A stretch of DNA of 64,000 nucleotides, from the NCBI RefSeq assembly GCF_002165255.2, contig NZ_CP028561.1, positions 2,728,001-2,792,000 on the forward strand. The letters run 5' to 3'. The stretch is from Acinetobacter sp. WCHA45. GTDB lineage: Bacteria > Pseudomonadota > Gammaproteobacteria > Pseudomonadales > Moraxellaceae. Positions 15,866 through 25,183 of the stretch are shown here, one piece after another. Below the pieces are notes generated by a model. It was not told where the DNA came from. It did no database searches and worked only from the letters and a program-made list of their open reading frames with translations. The position numbers were made by a program, and so were the translations under genes. Every line of letters begins with the position of its first letter. The stretch's first letter is position 1.

Positions 15866-18193
15866 ATGAACAAGAAAATTTTATATGCACTGATGTGTAG
15901 CAGTGCTTTGTTAGTGATGGGTTGTGGAGGCGGCAGTAAGAGTAATAAAGATACAACGAATAATTCCCCTAATCCTGCCCAGCCGAATCTAACGACTTCA
16001 ACAGCACAAGTTACTTTCGCTAATACTGTTTCTGCCCAAACCACAGCAAAAATCACAGAAATCGTTTCACCTGTTGGAACTTCATTAGCTTCCAGTCATC
16101 AGATCGCAACAACTCAACAAGAAACGCTGGTGACTGCTTTAGATGAAAGAGGTGAGATTCGTTTAGCAGGCATTACCACTGCAACGCAACCTTTACAACT
16201 TAATGCCGAAAGTACCGCAATCGCCTTAGTACGTCTAGCCATTCAAGCTCCGCAGGATGTTCCGATGCGTGACGTGAATCAAAAAATCAAGACTGCTGAT
16301 GAGTTTGCCAAATTAACCCGACTGATTCAGACAAGTCTGGATAAAGGTGAACTAGCCACAGATTCAGAAGATGTATTGGTTAGCATCCTGACCGTTACCC
16401 AGCAAGTGGTGACTGCGTTAAAAATGCCTGCAACGGCAACAAAGTCACTGGTACAAGCAAGAGCATTACCGATTGAACCAGCAGTTGAGTCTCCCTTTCC
16501 ATTTTATTTAATTGACAATGCAACCAGTTCCGTGACGATTAATCAGTCAGGTCAGCTCATCAATAATATGCCGATTGCATGGTCAGCACGTAGTACGACC
16601 TATCTTGGCAAGCCGATTATTTCTGTCGATAGTGATGCAAATGGAAATATTGCAATTCCACCTGCGAATTTTTTTAATCGAACAGGGAATGCAGTCAAGG
16701 ATATGACGATCTTTGGGGCATTGCTCAATTACTTTTTGGCAAATAATGTGACCATTCCATCGGATAATGGTAAGAGTTTTGAACTTACGCTGGAACAAAC
16801 TGAACAGACCCGTAAAGCAAATATCTATGATGTTTATAATCGTATGATTTTAGGTGTATTGGATATTGCATCAAAAAACAATGATACAAAGTGTGGAGCT
16901 GCTATTGGAAAAACATTATTACAGGGTGATAAATTTAAAGACTTTGCCGTATCCGAAAATCCTGATGATGGCATGGCGTGGTTAAATGATACAAGCTCTG
17001 CCAATTTACTGGCATATATACAGAATAGTACCACTGTTGCAAATGGCTGTGCCGACACAGTTGAACTCAAATCTATGATTAAAATTGCCAAAACTAATTT
17101 TTCTTTTCAATATAAATTATTTAAAGCAGGTTTAAAAGTATTTAATAAAGTAAACCCAATATTAACTGCATCGGAATATGCCAGTATTACAGAAAAATCA
17201 TGGTTTGTTTATAAATACTGGAATGGTGATGAGAATGGAAAGAAAGTTGTTCGTACCGTCTGTATGGGAAGTTCATTCTTCGGAAGTCCAGTCATTACCA
17301 ACTGTGCAAATAATTTTGAGCGAAAAGACAATAATGAGATTGTCGCAACATTTGGAGCAAAAATTCCATTAGATGACCTTGCCATCATTGCAAAGGATAG
17401 AAATGATAAAGAAACTTTAATTCCCAATAGCATTGAATATAAAACAGATACACCTGATCTTTTAAAAATTAATAAAGATAGTGATGGCAAAGTGACTCTG
17501 GAAACATTGGGTAAATTAGGCGAAGCATCATTGACGGTATTTGACTCTACAACTAATGTTAAAAATGAAAAGCCGATTAACATTAGTATCGTTGAAGCGA
17601 AATTAAATCCCTCCTCTGCCAAGATTAAAAAAGGTGATTCTTTTACATTTAACTTACAGGATAATAAAGGACGGAAAATTAAATATAATGGTAATACTTA
17701 TTGGGAAAGTTTAAATCCAGAGATTGCCAGACTAGTTTTATTTAATGAAGAAACGAAAGGAAGTTCTTTAACCGTACAGGGTGTAAGTAAAGGCATAACG
17801 GATATTGTCGCCAATAATACTACATGGGGAAACTGGTTTGGGGCTACGGTTGAAGTGGTTGAGGAGGAAAATCCAGATATTAATTTAGGTTTAAGGGTGG
17901 AAAAAGGTAGTGATGGCATTGTATCGCATGTAGTCTACTATATTATCGATTCAAAATACACTGAAGAAAATCCATACATTTTATTGCGTTTATGCTCTGA
18001 GTATTCAGGTTATGTTTTAGATAACGATGAGCCTCATCAGTTTCAAACTAATTCAGGATGTAGTGGCTATGGCCATTTCCCTGTAATGAATAATGGTACT
18101 TTTGGAAGCTGGTCGGGATATACTAATACTAATTTAAAATTAACATTCTATTTCAAAAATGGAGAAGTGATTGAAAAAAGTATAAATTGGTAG
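15866..18193 (+). CDS. Large lipoprotein with Ig-like repeats
   Basis: 775 residues. The signal peptide MNKKILYALMCSSALLVMGC ends in a lipobox with Cys20, followed by GGGSKSN, so it is a lipid-anchored envelope protein. The middle (about 250-480) is helical. Residues about 490-680 look like two bacterial Ig-like (Big_2-type) strands (LDDLAIIAKDRNDKETLIPN and LNPSSAKIKKGDSFTFNLQD). The C-terminus has paired Cys. GGGAGAAG sits just before the ATG, only 11 bp from the right end of IS3 copy 1, so its native promoter has been replaced or lost. Function not recognised; the trypsin-like gene behind it may be its partner. Confidence 0.75.
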   Translation: MNKKILYALMCSSALLVMGCGGGSKSNKDTTNNSPNPAQPNLTTSTAQVTFANTVSAQTTAKITEIVSPVGTSLASSHQIATTQQETLVTALDERGEIRLAGITTATQPLQLNAESTAIALVRLAIQAPQDVPMRDVNQKIKTADEFAKLTRLIQTSLDKGELATDSEDVLVSILTVTQQVVTALKMPATATKSLVQARALPIEPAVESPFPFYLIDNATSSVTINQSGQLINNMPIAWSARSTTYLGKPIISVDSDANGNIAIPPANFFNRTGNAVKDMTIFGALLNYFLANNVTIPSDNGKSFELTLEQTEQTRKANIYDVYNRMILGVLDIASKNNDTKCGAAIGKTLLQGDKFKDFAVSENPDDGMAWLNDTSSANLLAYIQNSTTVANGCADTVELKSMIKIAKTNFSFQYKLFKAGLKVFNKVNPILTASEYASITEKSWFVYKYWNGDENGKKVVRTVCMGSSFFGSPVITNCANNFERKDNNEIVATFGAKIPLDDLAIIAKDRNDKETLIPNSIEYKTDTPDLLKINKDSDGKVTLETLGKLGEASLTVFDSTTNVKNEKPINISIVEAKLNPSSAKIKKGDSFTFNLQDNKGRKIKYNGNTYWESLNPEIARLVLFNEETKGSSLTVQGVSKGITDIVANNTTWGNWFGATVEVVEEENPDINLGLRVEKGSDGIVSHVVYYIIDSKYTEENPYILLRLCSEYSGYVLDNDEPHQFQTNSGCSGYGHFPVMNNGTFGSWSGYTNTNLKLTFYFKNGEVIEKSINW

Positions 18194-18326
18194 CTAAATA
18201 AGTGCTTTGTTGCACCTTTTTATGGTGAATGCTAGATGATTTAAAATTGGACTAGGGGCTGAATTTATTAGATATAATCGTATAAGGATGAGTAATCGTC
18301 CTTATTTTGATAGAGGGATTATATTT

Positions 18327-19005
18327 GTGTGTAATAAATATCAGATTATTTTAGCAAGTCTATTATTTGGGCTTACACAAATCGGATGGGCGGATATAAG
18401 TCCACAGCCCCGTATTATTAATGGCAACATAGCATCTAATACACAAACTCCATGGCAAGTTGCTCTTGTTACAAATCCTTTCGATGCTTATCAATCTTAT
18501 ATTTGTTCAGGCAGTCTGATTGCTGATCGTTGGGTGGTGACAGCGGCACATTGTATTCAAGAGCTTAAACAAAAGAATAAAGATGCTTATGTATTGGTCG
18601 GCACACATCATTTACAAGATACCCAACACGGACAAATCATCAAGGCTAAACAAGACTATATTCATGAACAATACAATGATCAGACTTATGATAACGACAT
18701 TGCTTTAATCGAATTAGTAGAACCCGTTAATTTTAGTCAATGTGGCAAATCATGTCAGACTATCGATGCAATTTATCCAGAAATAGAAAAACAATATGCA
18801 CCTATTTCGAGCTTTGTACAGATTGCAGGATGGGGCATAATCGAAGACTGCGAAAATAGTCATTCGCTCATCTGCCAGCAATATTCAGGGCAAATGATCA
18901 GAAATCCCGAACTTTATCCAACAATACTAAGATATACCACTTTAAAACTGAGCCATTGTCTATCTGCTTCATCTTTATATAACAATAAACAAATTACAGA
19001 GAATA
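18327..19005 (+). pseudogene. Trypsin-like serine protease, 3' end cut off by IS3 copy 2
   Basis: Start GTG 18327 is chosen because GAGGG lies nine bases upstream and a signal peptide follows (CNKYQIILASLLFGLTQIGWA); an ATG at 18288 is the alternative. The S1 fold begins at RIINGNIASNTQTPWQVALV. Catalytic His is in TAAHC and Asp in DNDIAL. The GDSGGP serine motif and the last strands are missing: sequence enters the IS3 left end at about 19006 and stops at 19038-19040. The fragment should be secreted but inactive. Confidence 0.82.
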
Positions 19006-19059
19006 AGAGATGGATCCGGAAATTTGAACAACTGCTATAAGTGATATTCTGCTCCTCAA

Positions 19060-19948
19060 ATATTGATCTTAAAAAGTTACATGCAAAAATCGGTGAGCAG
19101 GCATTAGAAATTGATTTTTTAGAAGGTGTGTTGAAGAAACTGGGCCGCTTCAACCACAAAAGTTAATCGATCACTCACTTCAGATATCAGTATCTAAACA
19201 AGCTAAGTTACTGAAAGTCTCTCGGGGTTGTTATTATTATCGCCCAAAACCTGTTAGCTCATCAGATCTGAAACTGATGCGGTGTATTGATGAATTACAT
19301 ATGCAATATCCTTTTGCAGGTAGCCGTATGATGCGTGATTTGTTGAATCGTCAAGGACATCATATAGGACGACGTCATACACGTACTTTAATGAAGAAAA
19401 TGGGTATTCAGGCGTTATATTGCAAACCAAATTTAAGCCAGGCTAATCAAGCTCACCGTAAATATCCATATCTGCTCAAAGGATTGGCTATTCAGCGCAG
19501 TAATCAAGTGTGGTCTACGGATATAACGTATATTCCTATGGCAAAAGGTTTTGTTTATTTATGTGCTGTGATTGATTGGCATAGCCGCAAGGTACTTGCG
19601 CATAGGGTATCGATTAGTATGGATGTGGATTTTTGTATTTCGGCTTTAAATGAAGCGATTGAAAAATATGGATCACCTGAAATATTGAATACAGACCAAG
19701 GCAGTCAGTTTACCAGTGATGCATTTATTGATGTATTGAAATCAAATGGCATTCAAATCAGTATGGATGGTAAACTTGCGCAGTATACTGCTCATAGGTA
19801 GATAATGTGATGGTTGAACGATTATGGCGGAGCGTTAAATATGAAGAGGTGTATCTCAAAGCTTATAGCAGTGTCACAGATGCGAAAAAGCAATTGAGTG
19901 CATATTTTGAGTTTTATAATTTGAAACGACCTCATTCGAGTCTAGACA
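19060..19948 (+). pseudogene. IS3-family OrfA/OrfB remnant of copy 2
   Basis: The tail of OrfA is followed by OrfB from MRCIDELHMQYPFAGSRMMR (19277). Both first and second Asp (WSTDITY, NTDQGSQF) are present, unlike copy 1. After QISMDGK a 22-base patch (CTTGCGCAGTATACTGCTCATA, about 19773-19794) replaces the expected nine bases and brings a stop at 19799-19801. The frame MVERLWRSVKYEEVY then continues to SSLD, where the IS110 sequence begins. Confidence 0.8.
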
Positions 19949-21211
19949 TGAGATACCGTCTTGGTAGTCAATCAGGTTTTGAGATTATTCGACCAATAAA
20001 TAATCTCTTTGATAGGCAGTCTGATGTTTTAAAACGCCATAACACAGATGTATAAGCTTGCGCATTGCAGCACCTAAAGCACACATTTTATTTTTACCCT
20101 GGCTTAATAATCGTTGATATAAAGCTTCAATGTGTGGATTATATTTAATCGCTGTTAATGCTGACATATACAATACTGAGCGTATTTTACTGTCACCTGC
20201 TTTTGATAAGTGACTTTGCTTGTTGACTGAACTGCCAGACAACTGATGTACTGGAACCAAACCTACATATGCAGCAGCTTGACTTGCTTTTTCAAACTTG
20301 TGCGAATGAAATAACCCCAACAGTAATAAGCCTGATCGTTCACCGATTGAAGGAATAGTTTGCAGTAATTTCAAATCCTGTTTCAATGTTGGATCTTGAT
20401 CTATGTGATTATTTATTAACTTATCAATATGTTCAAGTTGCTGATTTAAATACTCAATATTCTCTTCAAGTAATTTAATCACAACAACGGAGGTATGAGT
20501 GGACTGCGCCTTTTCAAGTCGATTCTTTTCCTGCAATAGACTACCTAGATAGACATCTCGTCTGCCTAGTAAAGCTTTTAATAATCTGACATTTTCAGGT
20601 TCAGGCTGCCATATGATTAACTTTGCGGTGTAACCATAACGTGAAAGAGCTTCACTATCAGCTTTATCCGTTTTATTTAGCATGGACATGCCTTTGGCAA
20701 AGGCTCTTACTCGTGAAGGATTAGCCACACAAACCTTTACACCTGCATCATATAGATAATATCACAAATTCTCATGATAAACCGAAGTCGCTTCCATGAT
20801 TGCTGTCACTTGATCAGGTTCAATTTTAAGAGTGATTAGCCATTTGAGCAGACTGCCAAAGCCACTTTCTGTATTAGTAAATATTTTATTTTTTCTTTTT
20901 CCAGTCAAACCTTGAGGGAAAATGCAACAATCTATTTTGGTTTTACTGACATCAATACCTAGCATAATCATGGTGATATTCCTTGAGTTTAAGCTATGAT
21001 TTTTATCCCATTAACCATCATCTTACCTTGTGAATACAGCATCAAAGTGCTTAGTTACCGTTCAGAGTTGTATGAGGGATAAGGGCAAATTGTAGGTTTT
21101 ATCTCAGGTTCAAATTTAAGATTTTAGCAGCACTCCAAACTCTACAATTTGCGTATAGTGGTAGCTAATCACTATATCAATCAAGATACAAGAAGCACTG
21201 CTTCGCAAGGC
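19949..21211 (-). mobile_element. IS110-family element inserted in IS3 copy 2
   Basis: About 1260 bp replacing the OrfB end between TCGAGTCTAGAC and AAATGAATTTTACT. Twelve bases of the host IS3 sequence are missing at the junction. It has no terminal inverted repeats, as usual for IS110. It carries one transposase reading frame on the minus strand. The non-coding part 20972-21211 precedes the transposase, where IS110 elements encode their bridge RNA. Confidence 0.75.
19985..20971 (-). pseudogene. IS110-family DEDD transposase with in-frame TGA
   Basis: About 328 codons. N-terminal RuvC-like DEDD part: GIDVSKTKIDCC, IMEATSVYHE and TDKADSEALSRYG. C-terminal Transposase_20 part: IPSIGERSGLLLLGLF, AAYVGLVPVHQLSGSS and KAGDSKIRSVLYM with the serine region. 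A TGA at 20762-20764 interrupts the frame after HENL; the following codons YYLYDAGVKVCVANPSRV stay in the same frame. So a single nonsense change rather than a frameshift inactivates it, unless the stop is read through. Confidence 0.85.
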
Positions 21212-21408
21212 TAAATGAATTTTACTATGATCAGCTTCCCCAACAAAACAAGGTGGCTTAACTAGAGCGGAATATCACTTATAAATACGCTTTTAGTTGT
21301 TCAAACAAGTGGGACCACCTCTGTAATCCCACCGAAAAATAAAAGGGTTTAAAAGTAGAATGTTTTTTAGGAATTCTAAAATTAACATAATACACCTTAT
21401 ACGAAGGC

Positions 21409-21437
21409 AAAAATGGGAGCTATAAGCTCCCATTTTT
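21409..21437 (-). terminator. Terminator of the RelB/RelE pair
   Basis: Perfect 13-bp stem AAAAATGGGAGCT / AGCTCCCATTTTT with a 3-nt loop. On the minus strand it ends in a T5 run and overlaps the last codon of the toxin gene. Confidence 0.8.
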
Positions 21438-21729
21438 AGTCTTTAATTCGCTTTTTCGCTTCGTCATAAACTATGCTATCAGCTCGTTTTCCGACGGTAA
21501 TGAGCAGGATAACTACCTGATCATCTTTAACTTGATAGACAAGTCGGACACCAGCTTTTAATAATTTGATTTTATAGCAACCCGCAAGATCGCCTCTAAG
21601 CATATTCTTTGGAATATGTGGCTGCTCTATGACTTTGGCTAGTTTCTTTTTAAATTGATCTCGTATAGCAACAGGGAGTTTTTCCCATTCTGCTGTAAAG
21701 TCCTTGTGACGTAAAAGCTTATAAGTCAT
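21436..21729 (-). CDS. RelE/ParE-superfamily toxin
   Basis: 97 residues. MTYKLLRHKDFTAEWEKLPV is the N-terminal strand-helix of RelE proteins, and LRGDLAGCYKIKLLKAGVRLVYQV carries the basic strand with Arg residues used in mRNA cleavage on the ribosome. It overlaps the antitoxin gene by 11 bp and is second in the pair. An intact RelE-type mRNA interferase is most likely; ParE-type gyrase inhibition is less so because of the ILLITVGKR end typical of RelE. Confidence 0.88.
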   Translation of the reverse strand: MTYKLLRHKDFTAEWEKLPVAIRDQFKKKLAKVIEQPHIPKNMLRGDLAGCYKIKLLKAGVRLVYQVKDDQVVILLITVGKRADSIVYDEAKKRIKD

Positions 21730-21964
21730 CTAATGTGACTTCCTCAAACATCTCTTTAGGATCATTAATCCGCTTACGGACAAGAGCTAATAGTTCTTCA
21801 TCTTCTTCCGAAAGCAAAGCTTTTTTGACAGGCAGTTTCCCAGTCGTAGCAACATACTCAAGAATACTAGTGAAGAAATCCGTAGGTGCAATACCTTGCT
21901 CTTTAAGGATTGAATAAGATTTTTCTTTAAGGGCTTCATCGATCCTGAAGTTAACAGTAGCCAT
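21719..21964 (-). CDS. RelB/DinJ-type antitoxin
   Basis: 81 residues from ATG 21964 (MATVNFRIDEALKEKSYSIL); an ATG one codon upstream (21967) is equally close to GGGAAA. The N-terminal ribbon-helix-helix binds DNA, and the acidic tail DPKEMFEEVTLDDL binds the toxin. A perfect palindrome 35 bp upstream (21999-22019) is the likely operator, giving autorepression with the toxin. Confidence 0.88.
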   Translation of the reverse strand: MATVNFRIDEALKEKSYSILKEQGIAPTDFFTSILEYVATTGKLPVKKALLSEEDEELLALVRKRINDPKEMFEEVTLDDL

Positions 21965-21998
21965 CATATTTCCCAAGTATTTAATGTACTAGGAATAG

Positions 21999-22019
21999 TG
22001 TAATGCAAATTGCATTACA
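21999..22019. promoter_or_regulatory. RelB operator palindrome
   Basis: TGTAATGCAA-A-TTGCATTACA: two perfect 10-bp arms around one base, immediately upstream of the antitoxin gene. It fits binding by two ribbon-helix-helix dimers. Confidence 0.7.
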
Positions 22020-22264
22020 AGTCGACTTCGCATAACAGCCATTATGTTAAATGGAGATGTAACAGTTTAAAAATTATAATTAAATTAACCTTTTTAAAGA
22101 GATAAATTTTGCAAAAAAATCATAAAAAAGCTAAACCCTGAACTTTAAGATTATGCATAATCAACTTAGGTATATTAAAAAGGTTAAACTTAGATGGATC
22201 CTTCACCAGGAATAAACTTTAAAAAAAGCAAAACTTCTCTTAGATTTTTAGAGGAGATGGTCTA

Positions 22265-23788
22265 ATGGAATTCTTGTTAGATCCTGGAATTTGGGTAGGT
22301 TTACTCACCCTGATTGTTTTAGAAATTGTTTTAGGTATCGACAACCTAGTCTTTATTGCCATTCTGGCAGATAAACTTCCTCCTGAGCAGCGCGATAAAG
22401 CTCGTATCATAGGTCTATCCTTAGCATTGTTAATGCGTTTAGGTTTGTTGTTTGCGATTGCTTGGTTAGTCACGTTGACCAAACCACTGATTACAGTTTT
22501 CGATTGGACCTTCTCTGGTCGAGATCTGATTCTTTTATTTGGTGGTTTGTTCCTGCTTTATAAAGCGGTCAGTGAATTGCATGAAAGAATGGAAGGTAAA
22601 ACAGAAGTTCATGTTACAACCAATGTTGTATATGCAAGTTTTACAGCAGTTGTAGCTCAGATCGTAGTGTTAGATGCCGTGTTCTCATTAGACTCGGTTA
22701 TTACTGCGATTGGGATGGTAGATAATATTTATGTGATGATGGTGGCTATGATTGTAGCGATGGTTGTCATGTTAGTTGCATCTAAACCCCTCACCAGTTT
22801 TGTAAATCGTCACCCTACAGTAATTATCCTCTGCTTAAGTTTCTTGCTCTTAATTGGTATCAGCTTGATCGCAGAAGGTTTTGGTTTCCATATTCCAAAA
22901 GGTTACATTTATTCTGGTATCGGTGTTGCAATTGTGATTGAAGCTTTTAACCAGTTTAGCCAACGTAATGCGAAAAAACATGAATCAAAAATTCCATTAC
23001 GCCATCGTACTGCCGATTCAATTTTAAGATTGATGGGTGGAAAAATGGAAACGGTCTCAGATAGTCCTCGTCATGCCGAAGCTCAAGAAGCATTTGCGGA
23101 TGAAGAACGCTATATGATTGGAGGGGTACTTACCCTAGCTGAAAGATCGGTTGCTTCTATCATGACTCCACGAAGTCAAATCTCCTGGATCAATGTAAAC
23201 GAGACACCTGAAAAAATCCGTGAACAGGTATTGTCTGTCCCCCACAGCCTATTTCCCGTTTGCCGAGGTAGTTTGGATAAAGTCTTAAGTGTCGTTCGTG
23301 CTAAGGAAATATTAGAAGTACTGGATGATCAGGAACAGCTGAATGTACTAATTAAACGTCATCGTCCAATTTTCATTTTTGAAAATATGAAAGTGATTGA
23401 TGCGATTAATACTTTACGAACGTCTAAAGGTTCATTGGTTTTAGTCAATGATGAATTTGGTAATGTACAAGGCTTAATTTCACCGCTTGATGTATTTGAA
23501 GCAATTGCAGGTGAATTTCCTGATGCAGATGAACAACTAGATTTGGTAAAGCTAGATGACTACACGTGGAAAGCATCCGGCATGTTAGATCTTTATCAGC
23601 TTGAACTCGTATCAGGATTAGATCTGGTAGAGTACGATGCAGGCTATATCAGTGTTGCAGGGTTGATTCTGGATAAATCTAATGGTGTGGTAGAGGTTGG
23701 ATCAACGCTAGATTATCAAGGTGCACACTTTGAAGTAACCGAATTAGAAGCCAATCGTATTAAGACTGTTATGATTACTTTAAGATAA
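22265..23788 (+). CDS. TerC-family membrane protein with CBS and CorC/HlyC domains
   Basis: 507 residues, like the YoaE/YegH group. Residues 1 to about 230 form the TerC domain with seven membrane segments and the metal-site acidic motifs [12 protein letters not shown] and DAVFSLDSV. Two CBS repeats follow (about 285-400), then the transporter-associated CorC/HlyC domain ([20 protein letters not shown]) to the end. The start at 22265 has GGAGATGG just before it. The TerC family is linked to metal, often manganese, homeostasis; the substrate here is not shown. 22020-22264 upstream holds an AT-rich promoter region with a GATTATGCATAATC palindrome (22149-22162). Confidence 0.9.
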   Translation: MEFLLDPGIWVGLLTLIVLEIVLGIDNLVFIAILADKLPPEQRDKARIIGLSLALLMRLGLLFAIAWLVTLTKPLITVFDWTFSGRDLILLFGGLFLLYKAVSELHERMEGKTEVHVTTNVVYASFTAVVAQIVVLDAVFSLDSVITAIGMVDNIYVMMVAMIVAMVVMLVASKPLTSFVNRHPTVIILCLSFLLLIGISLIAEGFGFHIPKGYIYSGIGVAIVIEAFNQFSQRNAKKHESKIPLRHRTADSILRLMGGKMETVSDSPRHAEAQEAFADEERYMIGGVLTLAERSVASIMTPRSQISWINVNETPEKIREQVLSVPHSLFPVCRGSLDKVLSVVRAKEILEVLDDQEQLNVLIKRHRPIFIFENMKVIDAINTLRTSKGSLVLVNDEFGNVQGLISPLDVFEAIAGEFPDADEQLDLVKLDDYTWKASGMLDLYQLELVSGLDLVEYDAGYISVAGLILDKSNGVVEVGSTLDYQGAHFEVTELEANRIKTVMITLR

Positions 23789-23801
23789 TGAGCAATTGAA
23801 A

Positions 23802-23829
23802 AAGCCCTCATAAAATTATGGGGGCTTCT
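23802..23829 (+). terminator. Terminator of the TerC/CBS gene
   Basis: AAGCCCTCATAA / TTATGGGGGCTT stem with one G:U pair and a 2-nt loop, followed by CTTGATT. It lies 13 bp after the stop codon. Confidence 0.7.
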
Positions 23830-24271
23830 TGATTCAAGCTATTCGTTCGTTAATAAAGAAACTTCGGCTAGAGTATAGCCACGCTCATATAGAATACTTG
23901 TTATAGCTGCTCTAATGTTTTGACAGTTAGATTTCTTATTTTTTTTGAGTAAGTCCAAATCACTATAACCGCTTAAGTTATATTTTAATTCGAGGACTTT
24001 TGAATTTGGTGATGAATAAAGAGAATGTAAAAACTTACGTATTCGGGGGCGCATATGGGGCTTAATCAGGAAATGAAATATCACTTTATCGTATTTTAAA
24101 ACAATAAAAAAGTAGATAAGTAAAAAATTCTACAATACTTAATTGGTGAGTTTTAATTTAAGTATCAGTACTTTAATTAAAGTTAAGCTGATATTCATCA
24201 GTTGTAATCTTAATTTTCATATTTTCTTTGAGTTGAACTAAGAGCTGAATTAGGGCAGAGTAAAACTTGAA

Positions 24272-24469
24272 GTGCGACATAAGCGACAATATATACAAGA
24301 TCTATTAGCCCAACATGGGCATCAAATACTTTGGTTACCACCTTATAGTCCTGACCTTAATCCTATTGAAAAAATGTGGGCATGGGTGAAAGCAAAAAGG
24401 AAAAAATGGTTGGTTAACTCAATAGATAAGCTTTTTAGTCGTTTCTTTAACGCGTGTATGGGTAATTAA
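24272..24469 (+). pseudogene. IS630-family transposase C-terminal remnant
   Basis: 65 codons: HKRQYIQDLLAQHGHQILWL, then PPYSPDLNPIEKMWAWVKAK, the end of a DDE_3 (IS630) transposase with the third catalytic Glu in NPIEK. The upstream two thirds are absent. 24085-24271 and 24470-24550 show no other gene. Confidence 0.8.
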
Positions 24470-24550
24470 ACGGTTTGACTATATAGTGAAATTTACAATT
24501 TAATTACACAATATAGGGTGCGCAACTCTTGACTCTCCCATAAAAAATAC

Positions 24551-25183
24551 GTGAATATTATAGCTTATTTTTCAGCCACTTGGCATAAATATGGGGAGAC
24601 ATCAGCATATGTCTATAAAAAAAAAGCTATTGAAAGTCATCGTGTATCTTCAAAAAACTTACAATTAATGTGTTATCCAAAATGTATGCATGCCTACCAA
24701 ATCTGGATTGCTCTATTTTTTCAGCTTAATGAGAAACAGCAAAACTATCACTTGAATTTAACTTTTAAGCAGAATATCGAAATCCCTCTTCTGACAACAG
24801 ACAAAGCTGATCACTATTTTTTTAGTAGTCATTTCAGCTGGATCTATGCCTATTTTTACAGCAAAAATAAAAATGAATTCAAGTTCAGAGCTTATGAGAA
24901 AAATAATTCCTACGAATTCACCATCATGGCTTTAAGCGAAGTAAAGGCCTTACTATGTTCCGGATTACATCACTCAATTCATGGCTTAGATATCATCGCA
25001 CATTGGCTAAATGAACAATACTTAGCCGCACATCTTCAGGAAGTTTTCGGTCAGGAAGTTCTAACTATCAATCATCTACGAGAACTATCAGGGCTGTCTA
25101 AATCCAAAAGTCCGGTAAGTTCTATTTCAAATTATACAGGTCCATTGTCATTAGAAAAAATTCTGGCTGGAATATCATCATGA
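24551..25183 (+). CDS. Small first protein of a recombinase trio
   Basis: 210 residues from a GTG start. Not recognised. No membrane segment; rich in His and Tyr, with an aromatic centre (YFFSSHFSWIYAYFYSKNK) and a helical end (LNEQYLAAHLQEVFGQEVLT). Its stop overlaps the next start by four bases (ATGA), so it is expressed with the two large recombinases behind it. Three-gene recombinase islands such as Gamma-Mobile-Trio and Tn554-like elements carry a small accessory protein of this kind. Assignment to any named family is inference. Confidence 0.55.
   Translation: MNIIAYFSATWHKYGETSAYVYKKKAIESHRVSSKNLQLMCYPKCMHAYQIWIALFFQLNEKQQNYHLNLTFKQNIEIPLLTTDKADHYFFSSHFSWIYAYFYSKNKNEFKFRAYEKNNSYEFTIMALSEVKALLCSGLHHSIHGLDIIAHWLNEQYLAAHLQEVFGQEVLTINHLRELSGLSKSKSPVSSISNYTGPLSLEKILAGISS

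Larger units (their letters stand above)
19006..21322 (+). mobile_element. IS3-family element, copy 2, decayed and split by IS110
   Basis: The left end AGAGATGGATCC (19006) and the right end GGGACCACCTCT (ending 21322) match copy 1, same orientation. The start of orfA is deleted: CTCCTCAAAT joins directly to ATTGATCTTAAAAAG at about 19060. OrfB is interrupted at about 19949 by an IS110-type element and resumes at about 21212. No target duplication is visible. Confidence 0.82.

Noticed and set aside
14670..21322. Functional composite transposon
   Set aside because: Both IS3 copies lack essential parts and no target duplication flanks the outer ends.
22020..22264. Manganese (yybP-ykoY) riboswitch ahead of the TerC-family gene
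   Set aside because: Some TerC genes have one, but the conserved GGGGAGUA and CCGA motifs are not visible here.
23839..24084. 81-codon minus-strand ORF after the TerC gene
   Set aside because: No Shine-Dalgarno, AT-rich, no recognisable motif, overlaps the tail of a terminator region; not strong enough to call.
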